Shown: positions 63,220 to 64,000 of the stretch, piece by piece
Position numbering within the stretch: position 1 is the first letter of the stretch
Layout: every line of letters starts with the position of its first letter
Source of the DNA: Porphyra umbilicalis
Taxonomy: Eukaryota > Rhodophyta > Bangiophyceae > Bangiales > Bangiaceae
Assembly (NCBI GenBank): GCA_002049455.2
Contig: KV918875.1
Coordinates: forward strand, 139,128-203,127
Length of the DNA: 64,000 nucleotides
Direction: 5' to 3'
The notes under the pieces: generated by a model
The model's input: only the letters and a program-made list of their open reading frames with translations
Told to the model about the DNA's origin: nothing
The model's database searches: none
Program-made: the position numbers and the translations under genes

Positions 63220-64000
63220 ATGGGGACGCCGACGCCCCCCCCCCCGCCCCCCCCCAACCTGCTCGTCACCTTTGACCTCGACGGGACGCTCCTCAAGTCC
63301 GCCTCCCCCGGCGGCAACCGAGCGCACAAGCGCGCCCTCGAGGCCGCCATGGTCGACGTGCTGGCGGGCACGCCCCACGCGCTCGCGGCGCCCCCCGCCA
63401 TTGACGCGGTGCCGCACGCGGGCTCGACCGACCCGCTGATTGTCGCGGCGGTGCTCGGGCGGGCGGGCGTGCCGCCCCCCGTCGTTGCCTCGTCCATGGC
63501 GGCCATCCTCGACCGCGCCACGGTGGGCATGCCCGCCGCCATGGCCGCCGAGGCCGCCACTGGCGCCGCGCCGCCGACCGTCTTGCCGGGCGTCGTGCCG
63601 CTGCTCGCCGCCCTCGTCGACGCGCGGGTGGCGGTCGGCCTCGTGACGGGGAACCTCGAGGGGATTGCGTGGGCCAAGGTCCGCGCGGCGGGCCTCGGTG
63701 CCTTTTTTGGGGGGGGGGGTACGGCAGCGACGATGCGGACCGGGGGGTGTTCCTCGGCGCTGCCATGCGCCGCGCGGGGACGGGCGGGTGGGCGGCGGGC
63801 TTTCGGCTCGTCGAGTCGCCCGCCGACGGTGGGGGGGGGGGGGGGCGGGGGGGGGGGCGGGGGGGGCCCGCCCCCCCGCGCGCGCCGCTACGCCAATGTC
63901 GTGCACGTGGGCGACGCGCCGACGGATATGAAGGCGGCGGTCGACGCGGGCGTGCGGGGGTTGGGCGTCACGACGGGGGTGTTTGGGGCGGAGGAGCTGT
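63220..64000 (+). CDS. HAD-superfamily phosphatase (phosphoglycolate-phosphatase-like), 3' end outside the window
   Basis: Starts at ATG 63,220 and runs off the right edge. All four HAD motifs are visible. Motif I is VTFDLDGTLLKS (nucleophile Asp, then general acid Asp). A helical C1-type cap follows. Motif II is VGLVTGN, motif III the Lys in GIAWAKVRAAGLGAFF, and motif IV VVHVGDAPTDMKAA. The family hydrolyses phosphate esters, often phosphoglycolate; the true substrate is unknown. The frame is broken by homopolymers. After AFF a run of 11 G (63,709-63,719) throws the reading off, while YGSDDADRGVFLGAAMRRAG, as expected next, lies in another frame. A second G/C tract (63,829-63,880) restores the first frame before motif IV. 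This is either a sequence-length error in poly-G or two short introns or indels. No targeting signal is obvious. Confidence 0.82.
   Translation, partial: MGTPTPPPPPPPNLLVTFDLDGTLLKSASPGGNRAHKRALEAAMVDVLAGTPHALAAPPAIDAVPHAGSTDPLIVAAVLGRAGVPPPVVASSMAAILDRATVGMPAAMAAEAATGAAPPTVLPGVVPLLAALVDARVAVGLVTGNLEGIAWAKVRAAGLGAFFGGGGTAATMRTGGCSSALPCAARGRAGGRRAFGSSSRPPTVGGGGGGGGGGGGPPPRARRYANVVHVGDAPTDMKAAVDAGVRGLGVTTGVFGAEEL

Noticed and set aside
1-64000. tRNA and rRNA genes
   Set aside because: Several ggttcga-like strings were inspected, but none had a matching acceptor stem and anticodon arm. No rRNA-like conserved block was seen. A tRNAscan-SE/Infernal run would settle this.
1-64000. Bacterial or organellar origin
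   Set aside because: A GT-AG intron, an E(z) methyltransferase, a targeted mitochondrial subunit and eukaryotic transposon families argue for nuclear DNA. No operons or Shine-Dalgarno-type spacing were seen.

Overview
The window looks like nuclear DNA from a GC-rich, intron-poor eukaryote. By eye it is well above 60% G+C, with long poly-G/poly-C runs, GCC/GCG triplet arrays and many minisatellites. Three cellular genes support a eukaryotic nuclear origin: a mitochondrial complex I subunit (NDUFA5 type) with one intron, an Enhancer-of-zeste-type PRC2 histone methyltransferase without introns, and a HAD-family phosphatase cut by the right edge. The mix of GC-rich genes, few introns, Ala/Gly/Pro homopolymer proteins and abundant DNA transposons would fit a multicellular red alga of the Porphyra/Pyropia kind. 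That is an inference from composition and not a demonstration.

Layout. 1-5,290: GC-rich DNA with minisatellites and a small hairpin element. 5,293-6,431: NDUFA5. 6,850-10,420: extremely GC-rich DNA with a possible minus-strand gene. 11.9-13.1 kb: a minus-strand hypothetical ORF. 13.9-19.3 kb: a decayed CACTA/Tnp2-type transposase and a truncated second copy in opposite orientation. 19.3-20.3 kb: a 363-bp satellite array. 20.3-25.4 kb: diverged repeat modules and a broken two-zinc-finger gene. 26.2-27.1 kb: an intact relative of that gene. 28.1-29.1 kb: three near-identical 334-bp repeats. 29.2-31.9 kb: a decayed DDE transposase whose motif order recalls RAG1/Transib. 32.5-36.7 kb: a second satellite array split by a Tc1/mariner-type element. 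37.2-38.8 kb: a fold-back element with arms of about 530 bp. 40.6-42.5 kb: a PIF/Harbinger-type pair (Myb-like protein plus partial DDE nuclease). 44.8-54.6 kb: repeat arrays alternating with small Cys/His-rich genes. 54.6-58.1 kb: the E(z) gene. 59.8-61.8 kb: an intact Tc1/mariner transposase joined in frame to a 102-bp repeat array. 63.2-64.0 kb: the HAD phosphatase.

Overall this is a transposon graveyard with a few housekeeping or chromatin genes embedded in it. At least five DNA-transposon lineages are visible. Most transposase frames are interrupted by single stop codons that could each come from one C-to-T change, as expected if cytosines are methylated and deaminate. The most interesting unexplained material is a family of small zinc-binding proteins (two C2H2 fingers, or a newly noticed Cys/His module) lying beside 78/102-bp arrays that stay open on both strands, and the RAG1/Transib-like transposase.
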